The notes under the pieces are model-generated. The model saw nothing but the letters and a program-made list of their open reading frames with translations. It was not told the origin of the DNA and made no database searches. The translations under genes and the position numbers were made by a program. Positions 25,718 through 34,504 of a stretch of 64,000 nt of DNA are shown here, one piece after another (position 1 is the stretch's first letter; every line of letters begins with the position of its first letter). Where the stretch lies: contig JAQVCS010000001.1 of assembly GCA_028689675.1 (NCBI GenBank), positions 62,001-126,000 on the forward strand. The letters run 5' to 3'. This DNA is from Desulfovibrionaceae bacterium. Lineage in GTDB: Bacteria; Desulfobacterota; Desulfovibrionia; Desulfovibrionales; Desulfovibrionaceae.

Positions 25718-27127
25718 TTACCGCTTCTCCTTTCCTCGGTAAAGGGCTATGCCCTCAAACGAGGTAAGATTATACGCGCAAAAAGGAATAAGCTTGCCCT
25801 GCTCTGTCACCACATGAATGCAGCAGCCACGCACGCGGGCAATATCAAAGCTGAGGGCATCTTGAAAAGCCATGGCAGACAGGGTAAAGCGCCTGTCTGC
25901 CCCTGCCTGCGCCACAAAGCGGCTCAAATCATCCATTAAGGGCATAGCGGCCTGCGCCCCTTGCACTGAAGCACTGCCCTGTGCGCCCTTTTCCGCTGGT
26001 GAGCCCCAATGCGCGGCAATAAAAGCCTTGGAGCGGCGCGAACCAGAGGCATTATCCAGCACAGCCCCCTGCCCGCCGCCCGTGCCGCAGCAGGCCGCCC
26101 CCACAACCCCCTGCAAGCCCCCCTGCCCGTCACGCCCATAGACAGCGCTGAAAGAGCAAAGCGAATGCTCGCATGAGGGCGCGTGAAAATCGGCTGCACG
26201 CACCATGCCCGCGCTTTGTTCTTCCAAGGCAAGCATGAGGTCTGGCAGGCTTAGGCGCGGTGCATTGGCCAACTCCCAAGGGAAGCGCCCAAAGGAGGCC
26301 ACTGGCTGCAAATGTAGGCCGCGCACCACTGCCCCCTGCGCCACAGCAAAACGCAGTAAATCCCCCAAGGCATGGTCATTCACACCGCGTGCCACGGTTG
26401 CCACCAGCACCACACCCAACCGCGCTTCACGGCAAGCCTGCAAAGCAGCCTGCTTCCACGCAAGGCAGGGGCGGCCACGCATTGTTTGAAAAATAGTATC
26501 GTCTGTGCCATCCCATTGTAAATACACAGAATCAAGCCCGGCCTCTTTTAGGCGCGCGGCATAGCCTTGCTCTGTGCCCAGCCGCAGGCCATTGCTGTTG
26601 ACCTGCACCAAGCCCAGCCCCTGCTGCTTTGCCAAGGCAATAATATGCGGCAAATCATCCCGCAGGGTGGGTTCGCCGCCCGAAAGCTGCACATTGCACG
26701 CGCCAGAAGCCGTAAACAAGGCCTGCAACTGCCGCTCAATTATGGCAAGGCTGGGGTCAGCAGGGGCAGCGCCCTGCCCTGCAGCGGCATAGCACACTGG
26801 GCAATGCAGTGTGCAGCGCTGTGTCACTTCGATAAGCCCTGTGCAGGTGTGCTGGCCATGCTCGGGGCACAGCCCACAATCATAAGGGCAGCCCTGCCGC
26901 AAGGCCGTGGCAGGGTGCGCTGGGTAGGCAGGAACACGCCCTTGCTGCCATGCTGAAAAATCGGCCAGCCCTGCCGCCTGCCGCCACGCCAGCACACGAA
27001 AAGCGCCGTGCTGCGGGCAGGTTTTGCAAAAAAAGACCTCTGCCCCCTCGCGCACATAGGCCGCATCAATACGGCGCAGGCACACAGGGCACAGGCTTTG
27101 CGTGTGCTGTAGCAATGTTTTTCCCAT
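25718..27127 (-). CDS. Radical SAM protein of the MJ0619/tetraether-synthase-like type
   Basis: In this 469-residue protein, C13/C16 and C34/C37 form a rubredoxin-like knuckle. A first CxxxCxxC (C80, C84, C87 in GCPYDCGLCPEH) precedes the radical SAM motif C105xxxC109xxC112 (RCTLHCPVCYA). QLSGGEPTLRDDL binds SAM. This double-motif head is shared, as I recall, with MJ0619 pterin methylases and archaeal tetraether synthase. A Cys-rich C-terminal region follows. ATG 27127 is one base after the preceding stop; the longer start is TTG. It probably modifies a pterin, lipid or peptide in Mop maturation; the substrate is unknown. Confidence 0.85.
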   Translation of the reverse strand: MGKTLLQHTQSLCPVCLRRIDAAYVREGAEVFFCKTCPQHGAFRVLAWRQAAGLADFSAWQQGRVPAYPAHPATALRQGCPYDCGLCPEHGQHTCTGLIEVTQRCTLHCPVCYAAAGQGAAPADPSLAIIERQLQALFTASGACNVQLSGGEPTLRDDLPHIIALAKQQGLGLVQVNSNGLRLGTEQGYAARLKEAGLDSVYLQWDGTDDTIFQTMRGRPCLAWKQAALQACREARLGVVLVATVARGVNDHALGDLLRFAVAQGAVVRGLHLQPVASFGRFPWELANAPRLSLPDLMLALEEQSAGMVRAADFHAPSCEHSLCSFSAVYGRDGQGGLQGVVGAACCGTGGGQGAVLDNASGSRRSKAFIAAHWGSPAEKGAQGSASVQGAQAAMPLMDDLSRFVAQAGADRRFTLSAMAFQDALSFDIARVRGCCIHVVTEQGKLIPFCAYNLTSFEGIALYRGKEKR

Positions 27128-27128
27128 A

Positions 27129-27590
27129 TCAGCCTGCAATGTCTACAGAATAGCTTTCTAAAATTTGCAAAATCTTTTCCCAGCATTCGGCAAGAAAATT
27201 GCCGCACAGGCTTTGGTCAAGCTCGCGCTCTGCCCCTGTTGCCGCCCCCGTGGCTGCCCCTAGGCCAAGCGCCACCTGCTCGCAGCCAAAGCCGCCATAG
27301 GCCTGTGTGCGTTCATAAAACCACAGGGCATAGTCATTTTCCATGGCCTCAAGCAGAGGGTGCGGGTCTTCATCATCCTTGCCCGCAAGGTAGGCCAAGG
27401 CCACTGCCCCGCCAGCCAGCAAGCCGCAGGGGCCGCCAGACTGCCCTATGCCATGGCACAGGCCGCGCATACCACGCAACAAAGCGGGGTTTGTTTCATC
27501 TCGAGCCTGCAAGGCCAGCAAAAGCAAAAGCTGCGAACAGCAATAACCCTGCCGTATGGCAGGCAACAGCGAGAACAAAACAGGGTTCAT
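27129..27590 (-). CDS. C_GCAxxG_C_C family putative redox protein
   Basis: This 153-residue protein has a Cys-Cys pair (GYCCSQ, C17/C18) and GLCHGIGQSGGPCGLLAGG with C45 and C55, plus C-terminal cysteines (GCEQ, LCGNFLAECW). The family is named for this cysteine pattern, is often beside redox or radical SAM genes, and its chemistry is unproven. ATG 27590 follows AAGGAG. It is directly upstream of the radical SAM gene and 26 bases downstream of repeat R3-a. An electron-transfer or metal-binding partner of the radical SAM protein is a reasonable guess. Confidence 0.85.
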   Translation of the reverse strand: MNPVLFSLLPAIRQGYCCSQLLLLLALQARDETNPALLRGMRGLCHGIGQSGGPCGLLAGGAVALAYLAGKDDEDPHPLLEAMENDYALWFYERTQAYGGFGCEQVALGLGAATGAATGAERELDQSLCGNFLAECWEKILQILESYSVDIAG

Positions 27591-27616
27591 AGTGCGCTCC
27601 TTGAAAAGCGTAGGAA

Positions 27617-27773
27617 GGTTACGGTAGGAAAAATTTTGTTCCTGCTTTTAGGCGTATACAACAGGAATTGTGCTCACTGGCACGGAAGACAAGGCTTAAA
27701 GGCTTAATGGTGCTCGACCGAAATAAAAGCTGCAATCTAACGCCGCCAGCGGGCAAAAGAACGTAGTGTTACC
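27617..27773 (-). repeat. Intergenic repeat R3, copy a
   Basis: A 157-bp element between the methyltransferase and C_GCAxxG_C_C genes. Its ends are GGTTAC and GTTACC, and it shares CCAGCGGGCAAAA, AAATTTTGTT and ATAAAAG with copy b at 31459-31591. The methyltransferase TAA stop (27771-27769) lies within its terminal GGTAAC. Confidence 0.75.
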
Positions 27774-28608
27774 AAGCCCGAATGCAATGCCACAAACCAT
27801 AGCCATACCGCCGCCCAGCACAGCCCTGTGTGCCGCAGCCCTGCCTGCCCAAGCCTGCCTGCTGCAAAAGCTGCGCCCCCTCTGCGCCACGCCACAGCAA
27901 TTGCGCTGCCATGGCGCGCAGGCTGGCGGTATGGTCTTCAAATTCCACAAGGTGCAGCCCTGCTTCTGCCAGCAAGGTCTCAAGTTCATGCCGCCGCCGC
28001 GCGCCCTGTAAGCAGGACAAGCGCGGGGCGGATGGCTCTGGCGCGCGCGCGGGCGCTTGCTTGGGCAGGGCTTCTTGCTCAAGATCGTGGGCAGAGGCTG
28101 GCTTATGTATTAGCGTGGGCACGGGGGCAGCTACCTGCCCTTGCGCTGCTGCCAATACTGGCTGGGGCTGGGCAGGGTGCACAGGGCTGCCCTCAAGCAA
28201 AAACATATCGCAAAGCACAACATGCCCACCCACGCGCAGGCAGTGGGCAAAACCCTGCAAGGCCGCACGAATATCACCCAGCAGGCATAGCGTACATTCG
28301 CACAACAGCGCATCTGCCCAGCCTGCGGCACAGGGCAGCGCTTCCCCACGCGCAAGCACCACATAAGGGCGCAGGGCTGGCGGCACAGCACACACAATAT
28401 CAAAACCCACAGGGTGCAACCCAGCCTGCAAAAGCACCTCAAGGCTGGCGCCTGCCCCACAGCCCACATCAAGCACACGCGCGCCAGCGGGCAAAGCACA
28501 CAGTGCCAGCCCGTGGCGGGTAAGCGCCGTGCCCCCAGGCCGCCATGCCGCGCCAGCCACCTGCTGAAAAAGCGCATGTGTGTACAGGGGGGGCAGCGTG
28601 GCGGGCAT
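27769..28608 (-). CDS. Class I SAM-dependent methyltransferase of the Mop-associated block
   Basis: The 279-residue protein has SAM motif I VLDVGCGAGASLEVLL (about residues 45-60), an acidic motif II GFDIV, and CLRVGGHVVLCDMF as motif III. A Pro/Ala/Gln-rich insertion (about 145-200) interrupts the C-terminal part, as in the nucleotidyltransferase nearby. The start ATG 28608 overlaps the small redox gene as TAATG. Its TAA stop lies inside the terminal repeat of element R3-a. The methyl acceptor is unknown; pairing with a radical SAM protein suggests stepwise modification of one small molecule. Confidence 0.82.
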   Translation of the reverse strand: MPATLPPLYTHALFQQVAGAAWRPGGTALTRHGLALCALPAGARVLDVGCGAGASLEVLLQAGLHPVGFDIVCAVPPALRPYVVLARGEALPCAAGWADALLCECTLCLLGDIRAALQGFAHCLRVGGHVVLCDMFLLEGSPVHPAQPQPVLAAAQGQVAAPVPTLIHKPASAHDLEQEALPKQAPARAPEPSAPRLSCLQGARRRHELETLLAEAGLHLVEFEDHTASLRAMAAQLLWRGAEGAQLLQQAGLGRQGCGTQGCAGRRYGYGLWHCIRAW

Positions 28609-28823
28609 TATTTATCTTCCAACAGGGCTTCCACTTCTGCCATGCGCCCCTGCGCTAAAGATTTGGGAATAAGCGTCAGCCCACAGTGCGGGCAACGGGG
28701 CAAAATAACATCAAAAGCACTGTGCATATATTGCGCCTGCACTTTTTGCTGCACAAGGGGCACATGGCAGCGGGCGCATTCCCATATGCCACCATCGGGG
28801 CTAAATTCTGGCTCTATACTCAT
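28608..28823 (-). CDS. Small CxxC redox protein (rubredoxin/zinc-ribbon-like)
   Basis: The 71-residue protein has two CxxC knuckles (WECARC and PRCPHCG) about 33 residues apart, so it can bind one Zn or Fe. ATG 28823 is preceded by AGAAGGAG; the longer frame lacks a site. It overlaps the methyltransferase start as TAATG. The spacing resembles a zinc ribbon or desulforedoxin-like fold. I recall an equivalent small protein in the D. vulgaris mop cluster (DVU1557), annotated as a redox protein. Function is inferred from context only. Confidence 0.75.
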   Translation of the reverse strand: MSIEPEFSPDGGIWECARCHVPLVQQKVQAQYMHSAFDVILPRCPHCGLTLIPKSLAQGRMAEVEALLEDK

Positions 28824-28857
28824 AGCTTTTCTCCTTCTGGCCTGAACTTGTGGCACA

Positions 28858-28904
28858 TTGAGAACACTCTCGTTTTGAAATTACTCTCGTGTGCACACGC
28901 CCTA
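28858..28904 (-). repeat. Possible R2 remnant
   Basis: It shares ACACGCCCTA and TTTTGAAATT with R2 copy 3 and abuts the TAG stop of the 28902-31340 gene. It contains the direct repeat ACTCTCG. Too short to be sure of its origin. Confidence 0.35.
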
Positions 28905-31340
28905 GGCATGCACACGGTCTGGCAGCACCACATTTTCGGCTGGCTGCGTTGCCCCAGGCACAACCATGCGATGACACCATGCGTCATACAGGGTGTACAC
29001 CGTGCCCACACAGCTATATTCCACCCAAAAGGTCACATTGCGCGGCCGCCACGAGCCCACCCAATGCCCGCTTTCTTTTTCCAAAAATTTCATGCCGCTT
29101 ACTTCTATGCCCGCAATAGCCTCGGCCACGTCCTGCTGCAAAATAAAAGAACGCTCCATGGCATGCAGCACATCGGGGGCAATGCGTATATCCAGCAGGG
29201 CGGGGGCTGGCTGCGGGGCAAGGCCGCATACAAGCTGCACAGCCTGCGCTTTGAGCGCGGCACGCCCAGCACGACGGGCAGAAAGGCTGGCCGCAGGGCA
29301 GCAGCCGCCACAAGGGCTGTAGCCAGCGCTGAAGGGCAGCACATCCAAAATATGCCAGCTTTCTTTGCCCTCGGCGGCCAAACGATCGCGGCACATAATG
29401 CAGGAAGTGAGGGCAGGATGCTCCAGCTCGCGGGCACGCTGGGCTGCCATGGCCTGCGCTGTAGCAGGCTGGGCAGTATACACAAGCCCGCCATAGCCGC
29501 AGCAGGCGCTTTGCTCGCCAGAGCGCTCTGGCTCGGCCACCTGCACGCCCACACTGCGTACCAACGAGCGCACAGCAGCACGCCATGCGGCATTATGCCG
29601 CGCCCCACAGGGGTCTTGCATGCTCAGCACTGGGGGCAAGGGCGGTACAGTGCCAGCGCTGGCGACAGCTTGGCAGCAGCCTGCCTGTGCCTGCCCAGCA
29701 TGCAGGGCAATGCTGTCTGGCTTGTGGGCGTCCAGCACTTCCCATGCTGAAAGCAATGCGGCATCGGGCAGACTTTGCTGCAAGGTTTGCTGGCATGAAG
29801 CACAGGCCGTAATAATACGCGGCTTGCCCAAGCCTTCCCACGCTGCCCGCAGCCGAGCTGTGTGGGCTGCAAAAATATCCTTACGCCCTGCCCAATGCGC
29901 GGGCACACCACAGCAATTCAGCATCAAGCCCAGCCCCTGCGGCATATAGTGACGCAAACGCGTATACAAGGCCAGCACCTGCGCCCCGCGCACTGCCCCC
30001 AACTGGCAGCCGGGGAAAAACACAGCCTGCGGCTGGGCATGGTCGGCATCGGGCAGGCACAAAGCACAGGGCTCACTTGCCGCTTGTTCCATATCTTCTA
30101 AAGCAAATTCATGCGCTGATTGCGGCATATTGCCCTGCGCGACCAAATCTTCCCGCGCCCACAGGCAAATTTCGGCCATAGAAAAGGTATCTGGGCACAG
30201 GGCTTCACACTGGCCGCACAAGGCACAGCCATTCACCAAGGCATTGGCGGTGCGTGTGCCGCGCACTACAGTAGAATTGCCAAAAATTTTACGCGCATAC
30301 ACACGGGGAAAGCCCTTGTGCTGCTGCAAAAAAGCACAGGCGCGCACGCATTGCAGGCATTCGCAATGCAGGCAGCGGGCGGCCTCGGCCTGCGCTTCAG
30401 CATCCGTATAGTTTTGCTGTGCTGGCAGCACGCGCGGCACAGGGGCTTGACCGCGAAGATCAGTATGCACCACAGGCTGGTTCAGGCCATCGGTGCGGGC
30501 AGCGGCAAGCGAAACCTTGCTGACAAGCCTATGCAAGCTAACGCCAGCGCGGCGGCCTTCCCCAGCCTGCTGCGCCGCAGAGGCATAGCGCGCGCCCGTG
30601 GGGCTGACAGCAAGCCAGCCACCGCAGCAATATGCCCCGGCTTCATCTTCCACGCACAGCGTGGTGGCATCCACAGCCTGCTGCTCTGGCAGCATAGCCA
30701 ACAGTGCCTGCGGCACAGCGCCCGCATCCACAAAGACGGCGCTGTATTCCTGACGCACGCGGGCAAACAGGGCAGCATCCAGCGCGGCGGGCAAAAATTC
30801 CACCTGCACTGCGGCAAATTGCGCCCATTCTTCTTCCCACGCGCTTTGTGCCAGCTGGGGGAAGGAATGCCACAGCGCAGAGGCAGCCGCATGGCAGGGG
30901 CTTTCTGCCCCTGTTGCGCTTTCGTCAGCATAAAAAATATGCACAGCCAGCCCCTTGCGGGCACAATCATAGGCGGCAACCAGCCCCGCCATGCCCGCGC
31001 CCAGCACAGCAAGCGCTTTGGGCTTGAGGCTGCGCGGTATAATTTTGCTTTGGCGCGGTGCAGAGGCTAGGCAATGCTGCTCCAGCGCGCTCATGGCCAA
31101 TGCCCCGCCCAAATCGCGGCGCAGGCAGGCCGCCTCGCAGGGGTGATCACACAAAGCGCACAGAATAGCGGGCAGGGGCAAATGCCTTTCCAACACCTTG
31201 CGGGCTTCTGCCCACTTGCCTGCAGCCATATGGGCTAAAAAGGGGCGAATATCCATATTCAAAGGGCAGGCCGCACGGCAATGTGGGGCAGCTTCTTGTG
31301 TGCAACGGGCTTCAAGAGTATGCAATTCGGCTTGGTTCAT
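28902..31340 (-). CDS. Multi-cluster Fe-S flavoprotein (GltD-like and CCG domains)
   Basis: The 812-residue protein combines a GltD-type N-terminal Fe-S region (CRAACPLNMDIRPFL, CALCDHPCEAAC), a dinucleotide-binding domain (VLGAGMAGLVAAYD), ferredoxin-like cysteines (CLHCECLQCVRAC, CALCGQCEALCP) and two CCG-type heterodisulfide-reductase repeats (LNCCGVPAHW, CCGYGGL, CIMCRDRL). A C-terminal domain without clear matches completes it. It probably passes electrons from Mop to a carrier or pyridine nucleotide. ATG 31340 follows AAGGAAAG. It lies downstream of mop; repeat R3-b and a hairpin occupy the 341-base gap. The annotation 'dicluster-binding' in relatives is from memory. Confidence 0.85.
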   Translation of the reverse strand: MNQAELHTLEARCTQEAAPHCRAACPLNMDIRPFLAHMAAGKWAEARKVLERHLPLPAILCALCDHPCEAACLRRDLGGALAMSALEQHCLASAPRQSKIIPRSLKPKALAVLGAGMAGLVAAYDCARKGLAVHIFYADESATGAESPCHAAASALWHSFPQLAQSAWEEEWAQFAAVQVEFLPAALDAALFARVRQEYSAVFVDAGAVPQALLAMLPEQQAVDATTLCVEDEAGAYCCGGWLAVSPTGARYASAAQQAGEGRRAGVSLHRLVSKVSLAAARTDGLNQPVVHTDLRGQAPVPRVLPAQQNYTDAEAQAEAARCLHCECLQCVRACAFLQQHKGFPRVYARKIFGNSTVVRGTRTANALVNGCALCGQCEALCPDTFSMAEICLWAREDLVAQGNMPQSAHEFALEDMEQAASEPCALCLPDADHAQPQAVFFPGCQLGAVRGAQVLALYTRLRHYMPQGLGLMLNCCGVPAHWAGRKDIFAAHTARLRAAWEGLGKPRIITACASCQQTLQQSLPDAALLSAWEVLDAHKPDSIALHAGQAQAGCCQAVASAGTVPPLPPVLSMQDPCGARHNAAWRAAVRSLVRSVGVQVAEPERSGEQSACCGYGGLVYTAQPATAQAMAAQRARELEHPALTSCIMCRDRLAAEGKESWHILDVLPFSAGYSPCGGCCPAASLSARRAGRAALKAQAVQLVCGLAPQPAPALLDIRIAPDVLHAMERSFILQQDVAEAIAGIEVSGMKFLEKESGHWVGSWRPRNVTFWVEYSCVGTVYTLYDAWCHRMVVPGATQPAENVVLPDRVHA

Positions 31341-31458
31341 AGGGCTTTCCTTCAAGAGCGTACTGGGCACAACAATCTGCTGAACAGTATAGGCAAGAGG
31401 GGCTGATTTGTATACATGTGCGGAAGCAGGCAGCGCTTGTTCCGCTTGCCTAAGCACG

Positions 31459-31591
31459 GTAACGCTACAAGAATTTTGTTTGCTGGCAAAGGTGACGAGA
31501 CGTATATGCAGGCAGTGTACTCTTATGGTACTAAGCCGCAATAAAAGGTAAAATCTGACGCCACCAGCGGGCAAAAAAACGCAATGTTACC
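31459..31591 (-). repeat. Intergenic repeat R3, copy b
   Basis: A 133-bp element with GGTAAC at one end and GTTACC at the other (perfect inverted 6-mers). It shares CCAGCGGGCAAAA, AATTTTGTT, TGGTAC/TGGTGC and ATAAAAG with copy a. Confidence 0.75.
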
Positions 31592-31610
31592 ACGCCCAAA
31601 GCAAATGTAA

Positions 31611-31653
31611 GGGGGAAGGGAGCACCCACTGCATAAGCAGGCTTCCCTCCCCC
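31611..31653 (-). terminator. Possible terminator after mop
   Basis: GGGGGAAGGGAG and CTTCCCTCCCCC can pair imperfectly. There is no clear T-run on the minus strand, so it may be an attenuator or mRNA-stabilising hairpin rather than a terminator. Confidence 0.35.
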
Positions 31654-31681
31654 CTTCAGAGACGAGCAGAGGCAGGCAGTA

Positions 31682-34411
31682 TTACTTTTTCAAGCCAGCC
31701 AGCACCTTTTCAGGGTAGGCGGGCAAATGCGTAATACGCACGCCGCAAGCATTGTAAATAGCGTTAATAATGGCAGGGTGCGGGCCGCACAGGGGCATTT
31801 CACCCGTGCCCGATGCACCAAAAGGCCCATCAGGACGCTTTGATTCAAAGTACACGATTTCCATATTGTCAGGAATATCGTTGGGGTAAGGCACACCAGC
31901 CCCCAGCATAGTGCTGTGCTTTTTCAGGTCTTCATAATCTTCTGTCAGGGCAAGGCCAATGGCCTGCGCCATACCACCCCAAATCTGCCCATCGGTAATG
32001 AGCTTGTTCACCACGGTGCCAATATCGGCCATAACAGTCATTTTTTCCACCGTGGTCTTGCCTGTTGTGGTATCAACCGCAACTTCGGCAAGGAAGAGGC
32101 CATACATATAGCAGCACATGGGGTCGCCCTGCGAATTTTCGCCGCAGCCCTTGCAGGGGGCAGTCCATTTGCCATCCTGATGCACATCGCGCCCTTCAGA
32201 CTTCATTTCATCATAGGTGAAGAAGCCCTTGCCCGAAGGCTTGCGCATGGCTTCCACAAGCTGCTCGCAGGCCACGCGAATAGCATTGCCCGTAACAACC
32301 TGAGAACGCGAGCCCCCAGCAGGCCCAGAGTTTGGCGTTTTGCTGGTGTCGTTCATCACTAAGTGGATATTATCAACGGGCACACCCAAGGGACGCAGGG
32401 CTTCGTGGGCTGTGCACTGCACGCCAGAATCTGCCCCTTGGCCGTGGTCTTCCCAGCTGGCGCCAATGGTCACTGTGCCATCGGGGTTCAGCTCTGCCCA
32501 TGCTTCGGAAGAGTCGGGGCCGTCCAAACCAGCGCCATACACGGCAAGGGCAAGGCCAACGCCGCGCTTTACAGTGTCGGTGGAATTTGCCTTGGCTGCG
32601 GCCTTGGCTGCTTCATAACGCGGGCGCAGGGTTTTGAACATGTCGGGCAGGCTGTACACTTCGGGCTTTTGCCCTGTGGGTGTGGTGCTGCCTTCGCGGT
32701 AGCAGTTGATTTCACGCAGGTCAAAGGGATCCATGCCCAATTTTTCGGCCAGCATATCCATCAGCACTTCAGAGGGGAATTCAGATTCGGGGCCGCCATA
32801 ACCGCGGAAAGCTGCGCCCCAAGCATGGTTGGTGGCCACAGTGCGGCCATCACCCAAGATATTGGGAATGTCGTAGCCTGCACCAATAAATTGCGCACCG
32901 CGCAGGGTCAGCAGGTCGCCAAATTCCGAATAGGGGCCGTGGTCGCACGTCCAGTCGGTTTTCATGGCTTTGATTTTGCCTGTTTTCTTATCGGCAGCCA
33001 TGCTCAGCGTTGTCCAGAAGGGCGAGCGCTTGCCTGTGTAATTTTGCTGCTGCTCATAATTATAGCGCAGGTGGCAGGGGCGGCCTGTGGCCATAACAGC
33101 CACGCCAATCAAGGCTTCCATAGTGGGGCTGAATTTATAGCCAAACGTGCCGCCAGTGGTATTTTGCACCATGACCAAATCTTTGGGGAATTCCAAACCA
33201 AGGCCGGGGGCAATCATCAGGGCATGCAGGTGCAGGCCAATAGATTTGGAATGGATAACCACCTGACCCTGTTCATTATAATAGCCATAGCCCACATCGG
33301 GTTCAATGTTCATATGGGGCTGGCGCTGCGTATAAAAGCTGCCTTCGGCCACAACATTATTGCTGTCGGCAAAGAAGGGCTCGACATCGCCGCCCTTAGC
33401 AACGTGGGGCTCATAATAAATATTGGGCGTGCCGGGGTGAATTTCTATGGCATCGGGCGCCATGGCGGCGTGGGCGTCCATATATTCGGGCAAAAGCTCA
33501 AGCTCAATTTTCACCTTTTCAGCAGCCGCGCGGGCATTGCATTCGCTGTCGGCGCACACAATGGCAAAAGCATCGCCATACTGGAAGATTTTTTCATCGC
33601 ACAAAATGGGGCGATCCCAGCCATCACCCTTGTTATCGGGGAAGGTGATTAAGCCAGTAATGCGGTTTTTGCCCTTCACATCCTTGTGGGTCAGCACGCG
33701 GTACACACCGGGCATAGCTTCGGCTTCGCTGGTATCTATGCTTTTAATATTGGCATGCGAAACTTTGGCCTGAGCCAAGGCAAGGTGCAGGCCATTGGCA
33801 GGCCAGCGCACAGCCGCGTCTGCACCAAATTCGGCAAGGCCTGTCACCTTGGCAAGGGCAGAAGGACGAGGCTTGGTTGAGCCCAAATGATGCCCTGTGG
33901 CAGGCTCTTTATAGCGGATTTCTTCAATATCTTTTTCACCGCGCAGCACAGCAGCGGCATCCATAACAGCATTGATAATGGGAATATAGCCTGTGCAGCG
34001 GCACACATTGCGGTTTTTCTGGAACCAGTCACGCACCTGCTGGCGTGTGGGGCTGGGGTTGCTCAACAGCAGGGCATAGGCCGCCACAATAAAGCCTGGT
34101 GTGCAAAAACCGCATTGCGCTGCACCATGGAAAATCCATGCTTCTTGCAGGGGGTGCAGGCTGCCAGCTGTGCCTATGCCTTCCAAGGTAGTGATGGCGG
34201 CATTATCAGCCACACGTTTCATTTTCAGAATACAGGTGCGCGTCAGCTTGCCGTCCACAATGACAGAACAAGCACCGCAATGGCCTTTTTCACAGCCCAG
34301 CTTTACGCTGGTGAGCTGCAATTGGTCACGCAGCACATTGGCTAAAGAATCATCTGCATTCACCAGTACTTGACGGGTAACACCATTCACTAAGAGCGTT
34401 TTCGTGAACAT
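31682..34411 (-). CDS. mop: Molybdenum aldehyde oxidoreductase (Mop, xanthine oxidase family)
   Basis: The 909-residue enzyme oxidises aldehydes to carboxylates with a molybdopterin cytosine dinucleotide cofactor and two [2Fe-2S] clusters, without FAD. The plant-type cluster uses C40, C45, C48 and C60; the second uses C100, C103, C137 and C139, exactly the D. gigas positions. The molybdenum domains include GGTFGYKF, AFRGYGGPE and the active-site base Glu871 in GASGTGEMPLCG (Glu869 in D. gigas). ATG 34411 follows AAGGAG. It is preceded by a MoeA-like gene and followed by redox and maturation genes, its probable operon partners. Confidence 0.97.
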   Translation of the reverse strand: MFTKTLLVNGVTRQVLVNADDSLANVLRDQLQLTSVKLGCEKGHCGACSVIVDGKLTRTCILKMKRVADNAAITTLEGIGTAGSLHPLQEAWIFHGAAQCGFCTPGFIVAAYALLLSNPSPTRQQVRDWFQKNRNVCRCTGYIPIINAVMDAAAVLRGEKDIEEIRYKEPATGHHLGSTKPRPSALAKVTGLAEFGADAAVRWPANGLHLALAQAKVSHANIKSIDTSEAEAMPGVYRVLTHKDVKGKNRITGLITFPDNKGDGWDRPILCDEKIFQYGDAFAIVCADSECNARAAAEKVKIELELLPEYMDAHAAMAPDAIEIHPGTPNIYYEPHVAKGGDVEPFFADSNNVVAEGSFYTQRQPHMNIEPDVGYGYYNEQGQVVIHSKSIGLHLHALMIAPGLGLEFPKDLVMVQNTTGGTFGYKFSPTMEALIGVAVMATGRPCHLRYNYEQQQNYTGKRSPFWTTLSMAADKKTGKIKAMKTDWTCDHGPYSEFGDLLTLRGAQFIGAGYDIPNILGDGRTVATNHAWGAAFRGYGGPESEFPSEVLMDMLAEKLGMDPFDLREINCYREGSTTPTGQKPEVYSLPDMFKTLRPRYEAAKAAAKANSTDTVKRGVGLALAVYGAGLDGPDSSEAWAELNPDGTVTIGASWEDHGQGADSGVQCTAHEALRPLGVPVDNIHLVMNDTSKTPNSGPAGGSRSQVVTGNAIRVACEQLVEAMRKPSGKGFFTYDEMKSEGRDVHQDGKWTAPCKGCGENSQGDPMCCYMYGLFLAEVAVDTTTGKTTVEKMTVMADIGTVVNKLITDGQIWGGMAQAIGLALTEDYEDLKKHSTMLGAGVPYPNDIPDNMEIVYFESKRPDGPFGASGTGEMPLCGPHPAIINAIYNACGVRITHLPAYPEKVLAGLKK

Positions 34412-34504
34412 TCGTCACTCCTTGCTGTAAAACATTCCAGAATAAGAAAAACAATACTATTATATAAAAAATACCCTTGCCGCACAGCACCATGCCGCAG
34501 AACG

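Larger units (their letters stand above)
31341..31681. other. 341-base gap between mop and the Fe-S flavoprotein
   Basis: This gap holds repeat R3-b (31459-31591) and a GC-rich hairpin after mop (about 31611-31653). The 118 bases nearest the flavoprotein start show no clear promoter. Confidence 0.6.

Noticed and set aside
28686-29750. A 354-codon plus-strand frame across the Fe-S flavoprotein end
   Set aside because: It runs across two real minus-strand genes with conserved cysteine motifs and has no motif of its own.
32363-33652. A 429-codon open frame antisense to mop
   Set aside because: Mop shows all cluster and active-site residues on the other strand; the antisense frame has no motif.
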